Origin: Oreohelix idahoensis
Lineage: Eukaryota > Mollusca > Gastropoda > Stylommatophora > Oreohelicidae
Direction: 5' to 3'
DNA: 64,000 nt
Assembly (NCBI GenBank): GCA_024509875.1
Contig: JAMPIV010000584.1
Coordinates: 744,001-808,000 of the forward strand
Within the stretch, counting starts at the first letter, position 1; each line of letters opens with the position of its first letter. A model generated the notes under the pieces. That model did no database searches and was not told where the DNA came from. It worked only from the letters and a program-made list of their open reading frames with translations. A program made the position numbers and the translations under genes. This document shows positions 23,901 through 35,434 of the stretch, in pieces.

Positions 23901-25776
23901 ACCTGTAGAGTTCTATAAGTTGTCCTTCATGAATAACTCTGGTTGTCATGTCTTCATAGGTTTTCTTTATTAAGTTAATAACTTGTGGGGTATACTATAT
24001 TGCCTCATCAGTCTAAACTGTCGAAAGCCTTTTAGTAAGTCAACAGATCTAATGTGAAGTGATGAGTTCAGTTCCAAACGTATAGCTCCATTCAAGATTG
24101 TCTGAAATTGCCTTTAAAAAAAAAACATTAAACAAAAGATGTGAGAGCATTTAGTTTCAGCTGTTGTCTGCAGTTAGTTCATTAATGAAAAAATTCTTCA
24201 AAATGCATGATTGTGCTCATGCATGTGTACCCACACACACCTGTGCAGCTAGGCAATCATGGAGAAGACATAGACAGATGGAGACAGACTAAAAGTGGTG
24301 CTGTCCCACTGAAATTGAGATGCAGGTGGACATTATGTATCAGTCAATTCTAGAATAAAAGTATACTCACTGTGCCGGACCACCAGTGTCACTGTTAAAG
24401 TTAATGATCAACCAATCAAAACTTGTCAGCTTCCAACAGAGCACAGGTCGTCAACTAAAACGCACTACGTCAAATATTCTAGATCTTTCTATATCTTCTT
24501 TATCCCTCTCGTGTCTTCCTCAATTCCTCTTCTCTATTTTATTTATAGCCTTCACCTACTTCTTTTTCCCTGGAGATTCCAGAACAGAGACTACCTAGTA
24601 ATATTTTCAGCTTGTGTGCCCAACCCTCCATCAGCATCTTCTACTCATCTGTTGCTCCGCTGGTGTTTGTCTGGTTCTTAAGTTGATGATACTATGCGTC
24701 AGTTTGGGGGAATAATATAGAGAAATCAGGCACTTAAAGCTTTAGAAATTGTTGTAAAATGCTTGTCATGACTGCAGAATAAACTAAGAAATTTCAACAA
24801 AAGAACTGTGAGGGTTTCTTGAAGGTAAGTGCACAACAATACTGTATGTATCAGAAGAACACAGATAACTCACAAAGTAGACAATTTATCTTTATTTGTG
24901 CTATGCAGATCACACTGAGGCATTCAACAGAATGAAACACAAATTTTTAAAGTTCTAGAAAGCGCAGATTTAGATTGTTAAAATCTGAGAATAATTAAAA
25001 ACGTGTTGGTGACAGAAAGTTGTGTAAGAACTAATAACTTGTAGGATTTCCAGTAAGTAAAACAAGAAGTTTGGTAAGGCTGTGCTTTGTCACCTTATCT
25101 GATCTCTCTCTGTTTGGTGAAAACACAAGATCCATAGAATGTATACGTAGGAGTTTTAAGTGGAGTACACCCAGGTTATTTATAAACAACCTGAGATATG
25201 CTAGTGACACAGTGTTAATAATATAAGATGATAATGTAAAGACCTCAGTAAGTGGGTTCACTGTAGCTGTGCAACATTGAATATAAAATTCTATTTTCAT
25301 TCTTTTACAATTTTTGGATTGTTAGTGCAGAAAAAAAAAAAAAAATTAAAAACTAGTCACACTCTGACATAAATATGACAGTTTTAGCAGTGAACTGATT
25401 GCCAACAATTAAAAGACAAATGTGCACATCATTACTAAAAACAACAACTTGGCATAGGAATAACACATCATCATTATTTCCCATTTCGCCCTAAATACAT
25501 ACAATCATAATAAATAAATATCTCAGATATCTATAACTTTTTTTAAAAACTCTTGTGCTAAAATACCACTTTTGTTTGAATAGTGCAGAATGAATGTCAG
25601 CAATAGCCCTTAACTGGTAATGTTTGTAAAAAAAAAAAAAAAAATAAAGATAGCACCCTATATCAGTAACAGGTAATTCATGTTTTTTGTCTTGTTGAAT
25701 TTTTTTTGCTGAAATATGCATTCACAATTTTTAAAACTAGTTTTTGTTTCACTATTCCCTCCCTCCATTTGATTAG
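23901..25776. other. AT-rich stretch, probable intron
   Basis: No gene supported. The TGGAGATTCCAG region near 24570 recalls LINE tails elsewhere but is too decayed to assign. Confidence 0.35.
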
Positions 25777-25927
25777 CCTTTCTTCACCACGTCTCACTGT
25801 TGACACAGTTGCAGACTACAACTACCACCATAATGTGATGGGCAGCTCAGCAGGCAATCGTTACAACACTGCTTCAAACACTACTCCATCATGGCCTTAC
25901 AAATATCGGTTGCGATCTAACCACACT
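25777..25927 (+). CDS. Proposed host exon, Asn/Ser/Tyr-rich
   Basis: A pyrimidine-rich tract (CCCTCCCTCCATTTGATTAG) precedes 151 open bases, and a consensus donor GTAAGT follows at 25928. After one base completing a split codon it reads LSSPRLTVDTVADYNYHHN, then SSAGNRYNTASNTTPSW and YKYRLRSNHT. Entry is phase 2 and exit phase 0. The phase would allow direct joining to the exon ending at 8910, or an undetected exon may lie between. It is probably part of the same gene because style, strand and phase fit, but this is an inference. Confidence 0.52.
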
Positions 25928-26129
25928 GTAAGTTAGCCAGCTTTGTGCTTATCCTTCCACCACCTACAACTGTTACAAGTCATGAAGTAACTGGGCTGTT
26001 ATTTTATGTTACTGCTTTAAGTAGACTTGAGTTCAATTATTTCAGTGTTAGTAACATTTTACTGTTCATTTTGTTTTGTATTTATATGCAACTTTTGACT
26101 TGTTTTTGTCTCATTGTCAGTTGTTTACC

Positions 26130-26390
26130 TTGGTTAAAAAGGTTCGGTAGTCCCATAGCAGATACGGCCATAGAGGAGTGAAGTGTTAGAGACTTCACCA
26201 TACTAGGTCTAGCATTGAGAGGTGGGGTAACCAGTCCCTTTCCTCACTGCCTTTTCTCTCCCTAACTAAAGAGCAGAGTCCAGTACCCATTTACAACTGG
26301 GTAGACTAGAGCTTGACGCCTTTGTGTTTCAAATGTAGCACCTTTGCTGCGAGAGGCCAGTGCTCTAATCACTTTGCCAGTCAGATGCTC
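26130..26390 (-). mobile_element. tRNA-related SINE, second family
   Basis: On the minus strand it starts GAGCATCTGACTGGCAAAGT, followed by a tRNA-like head (AGTGATTAGAGCACTGGCC, degenerate B box GCTACATTTGAAACA). The central CCCAGTTGTAAATGGGTAC closely resembles the core of the SINE at 17.7 kb. Further 3' is a purine-rich tail region. I did not find clear TSDs, so the borders are approximate. Confidence 0.6.
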
Positions 26391-26454
26391 TTAGGTTAGA
26401 TGACTATAATGATCAATCAGAAGTTAAAAAAAATAATAGGTAGATTGATGTAAA

Positions 26455-26850
26455 ATGTGTTTCTTATATGACCAGGTGATGTCCACCCTTACATCATTCG
26501 AAATGAAATGCTACAGAAGGATGTTGAGAATACCCTGGACAGAAAAAAAGACCAACAGAGAAGTACTGCACTCACTAAACGTACAGGAACATTGGCTCCT
26601 AAATACCATCGCAATAAGGAAGCTGAAATTTTTCGGTCATATAAAAAGACATAATAGTCTGGAAAAAACAGTGATGGAAGGCATGGTCCCTGGAAAAAGG
26701 GGAAGGGGTCGACCTAGACGACGGTGGACCCAGGACATCACAGAGAGTCTGAACTTGTCTTTGGCTGATGCAGGTCGACTTGCCCAGAATCGTGATGCGT
26801 TCAGAGCAGCTGTAATGGAGACAACGTTCTGGAAAGAATATGTCACATGA
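26455..26850 (+). mobile_element. LINE reverse transcriptase C-terminal fragment
   Basis: 131 open codons read FEMKCYRRMLRIPWTEKKTN, HWLLNTIAIRKLKFFGHIK and GKRGRGRPRRRWTQDITESL, the standard C-terminus of RTE-type LINE polyproteins, downstream of the catalytic core. The copy is 5'-truncated but its frame is undamaged, so the insertion is not very old. No promoter or start is expected. Confidence 0.8.
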
Positions 26851-26870
26851 TGAGATGTCCACCCATCTTT

Positions 26871-28610
26871 TCTAGACATACATTGTTCTTGTTCTTTTTT
26901 CAAACACTTTCAGGTGGGAGCTTGAATAAAGTGTAAGAAAGCAGTGTCAGCCTCAGGTTGCTGCCATTTCCATAGAGCTTGTCCTGGAATTGTAGCAGTG
27001 ATTGTCATGTGTACTTTCTATGTTCTTCATATGATGGAAGCTCCTGCAGTCAACATTTCTCTTTCTCTCTATGCCTTGACTGCACAGAGCAGAGGAGGGT
27101 GAACACCAGTAGCATCGGATGGGACCCTTTTGAGGCAGGAGGTCTGGTACACTCACTGCCTGATGGATTCCACAGGATGAGCACCATTCTGTTTCTTCAC
27201 ATTTAAAAAAAATATTTGGCCTAGTGAAATCTTGAATGATTTCAAGAGGCATTTTTTTAAGGTTAGCCTGTCTAGGTTGTCTCCAGCCTGGATGCAGGGC
27301 AGCAGGTTATGTTTCACTTGGTCTGTTCCTTACCCTTTGACCTGTTGGCTTGGGAAACAGATGCATATTTGCCATGTGGCACCATCTAACTAGTGTGCAT
27401 TAACTACATAGGTTTCATTACTTTAGGAAAGAGTAAAAGTTAAATTTGCTAAAATAGTACACCATGCCAGATTTCTGTCATGACGTGAGTGGAATAGGCT
27501 ATGGGAATGGTCTTACTAAGACAAGAAACGCACAGCCCATATTAAAACCGCAATATCATCATCAGGGATGGGATGTATGAAAACAGTATAGACGAGAAAC
27601 ATTCTGGTATTTCTTCAGTGACTGCTGTATCCCCCCCATTTTAATTTCTTTTAAGTTTTCTGTCTTCGTTAAGCATTTAGATTAGCCATTACAGGAATAT
27701 TGCTGCTACCATTGGCGTACATGAGTTAAAACCTGTGTTCACTTTTGTATTGTTAAAAATGTTTGTGTTGTTCCATGCTTTCTTTAGTCAGCTTTATCTA
27801 AGCCTTGCTGAAGCAGTATAATGGAATTAACCTTATGCTTGTTAACATAACGGGTACTCTCTGATGACCTTTTACCCTGTGTGGTTCAGGGGGATCTCTG
27901 ATGTAAAAATAGGACGCTGCTTCCCCCAGACATGTCATAAGAGGGGAAGTCATACATGAGCTTAGCAACCCCATGTAAACCCCATGATATGCTACAACAA
28001 TCCCTTGTGCTTTGGCACAGGCTCACTGCACAGGGGTCAGTTGCATGTGGTGGCTCCATGCTGCTTATGTAGTTAATTAAAAAAGGTAAATTCTTTGTCA
28101 TTTTTCAAATCCTTGATGCTCAAAATTGCAGTGTTCCTCTCATCATAGAGAACTGAAGTTTTGTAGGTGTCTTGCTTTCTTGGTACATTTAAATTGTTCA
28201 AACTTTGACTAGCATTAACCCAGCCGATTTAATGTAACTAAAAAATGTAAAAATAAGGTGGAAATAACTCTGTTATGGTAAAGGACATAGTGAACTGCAA
28301 ATACAGATTGCATTTCATATTTGAAGTGATGAGCATCAAATGGTGAATGGTGATGTGTTGATTAAATCAGTGTGGTTCTTCAGACAACTAGGTCAGCGAG
28401 TCTTTTAATTTAAACATAGCTCTAGTACTAGTTATGAGTAATTATAGCTTTCTTGTGAGCTTCAGCTAGGTGTTTAAACTTATGAAAGTATATTTATTCC
28501 AAAATGTCAGAAGTGGCAACCTTCCTGAACAACTTCAGTTATTACTCAAAATGATAAAACAAGGAAAGGAAAAAAAACAAGTTTTAAGTATCCACCTTTA
28601 TTATTGTTGT
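26871..28610. other. Unassigned stretch
   Basis: A minus-strand open run at 27252-26953 contains several Cys (WCSSCGIHQ, IRCYWCS) but no family that I can name. A second minus-strand run lies at 28101-27886. No splice structure is evident. The rest is AT-rich. Confidence 0.3.
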
Positions 28611-30235
28611 CAGCATACTGGTGCTGTTTAATATCTATACAGCCACAGTAGCCACCATTCAACCAACTGGGATGGAACGAACACTGACATTTGCTGATGA
28701 TATACTCATTTACAGAACTGGCTCTGACCGACAAGAAATGGTTAATAGCGTACATGGGACACTACAGGAAGTGTCTAAATGGTGCGAGGAAACTGGCTCC
28801 AAAGTCAATCCCAGCAAGACCTGCGTGATGTGTTGCTCCTTGAACAACTCCATTGTGAATGCAGACCTCCCAGATATTACTCTCAATGGACAGAAAATTG
28901 AAAGGCAAGAAAAGCTGAAATACCTTGGAGTTACATTTGATCGCGGGCTCTCAAATAAGTACCATGTTGAGCACATCACACAGAAATGCAGGAGAGGTCT
29001 AGCAGCCCTGACAATAATGGCCGCGGCGCGTCTGGAGCAGAGATTACTATTTCTTCTTTATCAACAGCTAGTCATATCGGCCATTGAGTATGGGCTAGGA
29101 ATACTCACACTGTCAGTAACACAATGTGAACGACTAGAACGCATTAAAAATGAGGGGATTCATATAGTCTTGGGCTGCACGCGAGATACCCCCATTGTGA
29201 CAATGAGATACATGCTTGGAGAGCTGTCGATTAAATCCAGATATGCGGTGGCCCAAACAAAAGCCTATATGTGAGTAGCCACAGACAAATGGCACCCTCT
29301 GCATGGTAACATAGCTGACATTAAGGGAGCAAGAATAAAGAGAGGGATGTCATGGATGGCACAGGCAGAGACAACTATCAAGCAGGTGGCCACAGTTGAC
29401 AATATATTCAAGGGGGAAGAATGGTGTATGTCAGATGAGAACTGGGATAACTACCAGCGGGTCATCACCAGCCTTGGGAGAGAGTGTAGAAATTGGGGGA
29501 ATGGAATAGCAGAACTGAAAATTAATCAACTGATACATGATCATTCCAGGGATGGTGATGCCATTGTGTATACAGATGGGTCGGTGATCCAGGGTGAGAT
29601 ATCTGGTTGGGGCTTCTCTGCTTGGGTACAGGGCAGAATCGTCGCCGAACGTAGCGGGGCTTACAAGATAACAACTTCCAGCATGAGAATGGAGGTCGAG
29701 GCTGTTACTGCAGCCTTAAGGTGGATAACTGAAACTTCATTAACAAAGGCTATCATTTTGTCCAACTCTCAGTCCATGCTTCGGAAGGTTCAAAGTGGTT
29801 GGTTGCGGCATGAATGGAAAACATTCATAGAAGCTTCCAGTCTACAAGAGCTGGTGTGGATATACTGTCCTGGTCATGCTGGGGTATGTGGTAATGAAAG
29901 AGCTGACAGACTAGCATCAAGAGCACCCATAGTGGGGACACTGGATATGGATAAGGGAGATATACTGAGAACAGTTAATGATCGCCTGTTAGAGAATGAC
30001 ACTGCAATAGATGAATCATCAAGGTTAAGACTGTTGGAATTTGGCATCAAACGTAAAGCTAGTAGAGATGGACGTATGAGAGGATGCATCCGTTGTGTTT
30101 ACAACCAGCAAGCTACAGGAACAATTAGCATTCGCACTCTTCGACATAAACTGATGGAGACTGAGCACCTATGGGTTTGCCCGGAGTGCAATGATGTCAA
30201 TTCTGAATAACAATAACAAAAACAATTATTGTTGT
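28611..30235 (+). mobile_element. LINE L-F (reverse transcriptase and RNase H), 5'-truncated
   Basis: This is a 5'-truncated copy of an RNase-H-bearing LINE (I/jockey-like group). It starts within the reverse transcriptase and runs to its own stop at 30208-30210, followed by AAC-rich trinucleotide repeats. A shorter copy of its 3' end is at 11.7-11.9 kb. Confidence 0.85.
28621..30210 (+). pseudogene. LINE reverse transcriptase/RNase H, one stop, altered RNase H site
   Basis: Starting at LFNIYTATVATIQPTG, the frame has the catalytic TFADDILIY block and thumb region (LKYLGVTFDRG). After a TGA at 29272-29274 it continues in frame to the RNase H domain: AIVYTDGSVIQG, MRMEVEAVTAALRW and GNERADRLAS, then a CPEC tail. 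The RNase H position normally TDSQS reads LSNSQSML, with Asn for the catalytic Asp. The N-terminal half of the polyprotein (endonuclease and reverse transcriptase fingers) is absent. It is inactive, but has only one stop in about 530 codons. Confidence 0.88.
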
Positions 30236-30741
30236 CAAGTGCACTAAAAAACAGAAAATAAATGTTCCATATATTCTGTTGTCTAGAATAAAAGTTGACA
30301 GCCATTAATCATTAATCAATAATTCGTCATTTCATCCACACATTTATATTTTTTTTAAAGTTAATGCATTGGTGACAAGTGGTGAAATATCAGTGACAGA
30401 ATAAATAATTTGACCCTATCTGATGCCTGTGCTATTTATGAAAATAATTTGTTGAAGATGAGGTGACACTACTTTGCACAGTAAAACAAAAGGGCCTACA
30501 CAGTACACCCACAAAACTTGAGTACAGATGATTCTGCACAATATGATTATAATAATTTGTCAACATATTATATTTATAGAATTCCTAATAATTAGTTCAC
30601 TTACAAAACACCTGGTTTGCTAGCATCCATAGCAGTTATCATTATTCATTAACTTAAATAGTTGCTGCACAACTTTGTCAGTAGCATTCTTAATAATGCT
30701 CAAAGTGCAATGAAATAAACTGCTACACTATCTTTATTTCC
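30236..30741. other. AT-rich stretch
   Basis: Nothing recognised. Confidence 0.3.
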
Positions 30742-30853
30742 GTTAACATTTTGAGAATAGCTTATTTATGTTAACATTTTGAGAATAGCTTATTTATGTT
30801 AACATTTTGAGAATAGCTTATTTATGTTAACATTTTGAGAATAGCTTATTTAT
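30742..30853. repeat. 28-bp tandem repeat, 4 copies
   Basis: Unit GTTAACATTTTGAGAATAGC plus TTATTTAT, four times with a T/C change in the first unit's flank. AT-rich and identical between copies. Confidence 0.93.
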
Positions 30854-30865
30854 GTTAACGTAATA

Positions 30866-31060
30866 TGTCATCCTTGTCTTGGAATCCCCAAGGTAAGAGA
30901 TGCAGGAAGAGACTGAAAAACAGTTGGAGAAGGAAACCAGAGACATACAAGGGATAAAAAAGACATGGAAGGGAAAGACCTTGAATGGATGCACAGAAAA
31001 CGAAGACTTGGAATGAGTGTTTTTTTTAAAGCCTGTACTATAAGTTGAAGGGCAATGAAT
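30866..31060 (+). mobile_element. LINE C-terminal fragment (WNPQGKR tail)
   Basis: Reads WNPQGKRCRKRLKNSWRR, the basic tail preceding the stop of a LINE polyprotein. The same tail is at 51.8 kb (NPQNKRGRGSEQTWRR across the L-D insertion). Dead, very short copy. Confidence 0.6.
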
Positions 31061-31890
31061 GAAGGAAATGTGGATATGTTCTGAAATTATTTTGATTAAG
31101 CCATTTACTTATACCAATATTTCTTGTGGCATTAAATTTGATCGGTACACATTTTTCTGAGAACTCCTGCTAATGCACCTGCACAGTGGACACTGAAATA
31201 TTTGTTGCTTTATAATATTTTATTTCATATTAGCAAAATTTCGACTTCCACTATGCTTTAATTATTGATAATGTGTTTAAATAACAAATTGTAACATCTA
31301 CTCTGTACCATCTGAATTTTACTAATGATAGTGCTAAAAAACTCTGACAAGTTGTGAGTCATGCCACGCAGAAAGTTATTTCATTTAACATATAAAAAAA
31401 AAAATTCAGTTATATAAACCCTTGGGAGCTGTGAGTGATGTATGAGTGTCTTTAGAATATATGATGTATAAATGGATTAGACAGTGTATGGAATGGTGTT
31501 TCAAATGTGGTGCATGTTCATTGATAGTTACACCTACAGTAGTAGGCATCGAAGTTTGAATAGGCTCTCAGTAAAAACCATCTTGTTATGTTGGAGGAAG
31601 TGACTGCTCTTTTGAACATCTTTTCGCTGCTCTACTGATGTCATGTAACCTACATTTCCAGATCTACTGCACACAGTGCTTGTAACCCTGACCAGTGATT
31701 TATCAGTCCAGATTCCACCATTGTTATGGTTTTAATTTGGCTCACCCAGTGTATGTAAAGTGAATTCCATCCACAGACTACATTATATATATTATCTTGT
31801 GTCCTGTCAGAATTCTGTACAAATACATCTCATAAAGTCATTGTCATCTGTAATATAATCTTTAATGTTATTTTTCACTTCATTTTACAG
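31061..31890. other. AT-rich stretch, probable intron
   Basis: No gene recognised. Ends in a strong acceptor (TTCACTTCATTTTACAG). Confidence 0.35.
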
Positions 31891-31911
31891 ATTGGTGCCT
31901 CTATACCATAA
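31891..31911 (+). CDS. Possible terminal exon of the plus-strand host gene
   Basis: A strong polypyrimidine tract and AG end at 31890. In the phase left by the exon at 25777-25927 the first codons read IGASIP and then TAA, which could end the protein, with 3' UTR following. Other phases are open a little longer. Weak evidence: acceptor quality and phase only. Confidence 0.25.
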   Translation: MGASIP

Positions 31912-33741
31912 CACGATCTCAAGATGTAAATGAAAAGCATTTGATGACAAAGGCAGCTGTTTGTTCCTCGGTGATGATGAATTTCTCCTGAGGATGATGC
32001 ACCAGAATGGACAGCCTTTTCACATCATGTTTCAAAGATAATCTATACTGCTGGAAAAAAAAAAACGCACACACAAACATCAATGAATACACCAAAACTA
32101 CTCATACCCTCCTTCCTCCCTAACCTCTGAGCATGTTCAGTGTGTCATTTTAATATTTTATTGAACATATTTCTTTCTTTATTTACTTTTTTGCTTATGC
32201 GTTTTAAAAATATGAAAAGGACAAAGATGTCTTAAGCCATGTTTGGACATTTGTTTTCAAATGCAGTGATCTGCGATTTTACATTTGTAACTCAAGTGTT
32301 ATATTCATTTCTAGAACACATAACAAAAATGCAGTTCAACTACAACAGCAACTTGCTGATAAAAAGCTTATAATATATTGTTGGTATTTTATAGGTGGGA
32401 AGATTGTAACATCCTCTTATAATTAGTTTTCATACTTATGCATCTCATCATTTGTACACACATATTTTTTATATAAATAACACTGCAAAGTGATTTTAAG
32501 AGTTGCATTTGTAAAGAATAATTTTGTAATACCAATGATGTTAAGCACAAATGCAGACTTGAAATTAAGAAACTTTATAATTGAAGTTGATACTGTTGGA
32601 ATAAGCACCAGAATGCTTGATATTTGAATAAACCACTTGTATCATGCAATGCTGTGTATTGTAGTGCTCTTTGGCAGCTGTATGAGAATGAGAGCACAGA
32701 AGAAGTGCTTTCTGTTTTCTGTTGCTTGTTATATTCAAAATATGTGATATCAATAAAGGAAGAAGGAATGAAATTACAAGTTCATTTGGATCCATTGTTG
32801 ATGAAGACATAACCTGTGAGTGTTGTAATACCATATTTACTCACTTGTAATTACTCAGTTCCTTTTATGAACAGAATGAAGAGAACAGTTAGCACATACC
32901 ATTGTCATGGACTTTTACTCATAAATCTTAAATCAGCAGAATTGCTCCTGTGGGGACATTTTTGGATATGGAACATAATAAAGAAGGTCAAATTACAAAT
33001 GAGTAAATTTGGAATGAAAAAAGTTCTTGGTTTCTTTTGTTAATTTTGTGGTGTTTGATATAGAATATTCTACCTTGTGTTATTTGACTTGAGATTTGTT
33101 TGTGATATGTTGAACATGCACTTTTATTTATTATAAAGATAATAGTATACTTAACAGTTTGTTGTGAATTCTTAGCAAGATCCTCGTTGTTATCTTTGTA
33201 AACATGTTTTAGCATACTCATGTTTAATTAAACCCATTCATTAGCTCTTATTGTACATATTACATATTTTTAACTTGGAGATATTTTTTGGAAATTATAT
33301 GTATCTAGCTATTTTACATTGTAAGAATTGTACAAAAGTCAGTTCAGGATAGAAAATATATTAATATATGAAAAATTAAACACTATGAGTAATGTACATT
33401 ATCTGGTACAGGGGGTTTGCAGAACAGGGATTTAGATTTTAGTAAATTGTCCTAGCTGACCACATCACCCCTAGTGTGCCGATGGTCAAGAAAATATGGG
33501 CCTAACACCATATTCCCAATATGCCATAATGGGCGTGTAATGGGGTCCTTTACCTCCTTTACCCTAAATTGTCTTAACTGTAATGATAGAAGTTGACATT
33601 TTAACAGCATACAGTTTTTCTAATAATACAGACATGAAAACATTTGAGAAAAGAATGTTACCAACAATGATGAAAAAAAATGATACAGTATACTTGAATA
33701 ACATGATCAGCTAATGATTGACAACACTTGTATGTAAATTC
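31912..33741. other. AT-rich stretch
   Basis: An A-run lies at 32055-32068. A possible small exon at about 32758-32816 (RRNEITSSFGSIVDEDIT before GTGAGT) has a poor acceptor. A GC-richer patch at 33420-33560 is unassigned. Confidence 0.3.
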
Positions 33742-33754
33742 TGCACCATAGATC

Positions 33755-33963
33755 TTCTTCTTCTTCTTCCGTCCTTAGCCACCGACCGTCAAAGCAGTCA
33801 GTGGCCATTACGCCTAGTGGCGTCTTAGGGCAACAGCAGATAGGTTTTCTTTGCCATTGTTTCCCATCACACCTATTGGCGTCTTTAGGGCAACGGCAAA
33901 TCAATCCATCTGCCGTTGTTTCCGTAATCGAAGTGACTGGCAAACGGGTGATCAGCCCGTTGG
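33755..33963 (-). mobile_element. Short dimeric retroposon with 13-bp TSD and GAA tail
   Basis: A 209-bp insertion is bounded by the perfect direct repeat TGCACCATAGATC (33742-33754, 33964-33976). On the minus strand it ends in GAA repeats. It holds two related halves of about 60 bp, each with a CGCCTAGTGGCGTCTTAGGG-like core and ending GTTGTTTCC on the plus strand. GCCTAGTGGCGT also occurs next to the GAA tail of LINE L-E (37.12 kb), suggesting that LINE or a relative moved it. No tRNA-like promoter is obvious. Confidence 0.75.
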
Positions 33964-34289
33964 TGCACCATAGATCCATAGACGTATAAATCTATCCAGT
34001 ATTGAAATGGAGTAGTGAGTAGTGAAATATTAAAGAAAAACCTTATTTGTAAACCATCACCTGTACATGTAACGTTATGTGTTCAGCAATTATAATGTAT
34101 CTAAATTAATCATGGTTGTCACAAACCATCTCATGAGATAAGAAGTTTTTAATAAATCTTGAAAAAATTAATTTATTGTGGAATTTAAGAAAACATTGGA
34201 ATATATAAATAGCGACAGTAAGTAAAACAGCAAAAGAGAGGAATATCATAGTTGGTAATACAAAATTAAAGTACTACAAACATAAGAGG

Positions 34290-34950
34290 GAGAAAATATG
34301 TTCACCAAAGACAAAATATTAGCTAGAGAGATTGAAGTGAGAATTCAACAAGCCATTAACATGGCCCATATGCTAATTCCTATCAGAAGCATCAGTAAGA
34401 GCCTTCAACTCAGCCTCATTAAATCAGATGTCATGGCAGTCCTGTTATGTGGCTCTGAAGCAAGGAGAAAAAACAAGTTGGAACTGCATAAATGGGTGCT
34501 CGTGTTTGAGAAGGATGGAAATGGTTTGGTGAGACCACTAATGGGGAACTGATGGAGAGAACCGGACAATACTAGGGAAGAAGAGGTGAGAAAATTCACT
34601 GCAGTGAAAAGGACAAACATTGAGGAAATCAGCTAATAGCGTTATAAGGCAGTCCTTCTTCTGGAATCCCCAGGCCTAAGAGAAATAAGCAAAATTGTTA
34701 GATTTCTAACAACTAATAAGGCATGACAAGTTTGTGAAAAAAGACAATAAGAGTCACTGTTGGGATAGCACCAATAAGAGTAATATGTCCAGACAAGAAG
34801 AATATCAACCAACTGCATGAGCATGTAACCTTACAGTGTTGGTGACCAAGAATTGAAGATCTTCAAGGAGATATTGGATCAGCAGGGACAATACAGCATT
34901 CCTGGTCATGTGTGCTGGATTGGAAACCTGTAGTGATCCCTCTGTCTATG
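34290..34950 (+). mobile_element. LINE reverse transcriptase C-terminal fragment, decayed
   Basis: 34298-34550 reads REIEVRIQQAINMAHMLIPI, SLIKSDVMAVLLCGSEAR and LELHKWVLVFEK. This is the block also seen at 10.4-10.7 kb. A TGGAATCCCCAGGC stretch at 34660 corresponds to the WNPQ tail. Several stops follow. Dead. Confidence 0.65.
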
Positions 34951-35287
34951 TGTGTGATGCTGCTTCATGGCATAAGCAGTAAATAAAAATATAAGATCTG
35001 CAGTTCAGTGATGAACTACTACTGCCTCTGCACAAAGTAACCTTTCTTAACTCTTTGATTCCAAAATTCACACTGTGCTAGAATTGTTAAAAAAAAAATT
35101 ATAAATTGTTGGAGTGTTCTGTATTTTAATGTACATTTTTGTGTGAACTCTTTATGTGAACATGTACATGTTACATATTAAATTGAAGGGAAATGGATAG
35201 AAAATTGTGATTTGCAATGCTTTAGCTAATACCAACACATGTGTAATTGGTGTACCTAAAGATATGATGCATACAATTTGAAAGACA
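34951..35287. other. AT-rich stretch
   Basis: Nothing recognised. Confidence 0.3.
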
Positions 35288-35291
35288 TTAA

Positions 35292-35430
35292 CTCTTACTA
35301 TACATGAGCTAAAACCGCGTTTTTACGTGCTAGTTTAGCTATCGTTACCGTCGCGCGCCACTTCACGGGGCGAGCCGTAAAATTGGTACTAAACCCGCGC
35401 CACTTCACGGGGCTTGCCGGATAGTAAGAG
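35292..35430. mobile_element. Small MITE with TTAA target duplication
   Basis: 139 bp with 10-bp terminal inverted repeats (CTCTTACTAT / ATAGTAAGAG) between TTAA at 35288-35291 and 35431-35434, as in piggyBac-type elements. The interior is strikingly GC-rich and contains the direct repeat CGCGCCACTTCACGGGGC twice. No coding capacity. Confidence 0.65.
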
Positions 35431-35434
35431 TTAA

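Noticed and set aside
24790..24827. Short exon before GTAAGTGC
   Set aside because: All phases contain stops or give only a few codons.
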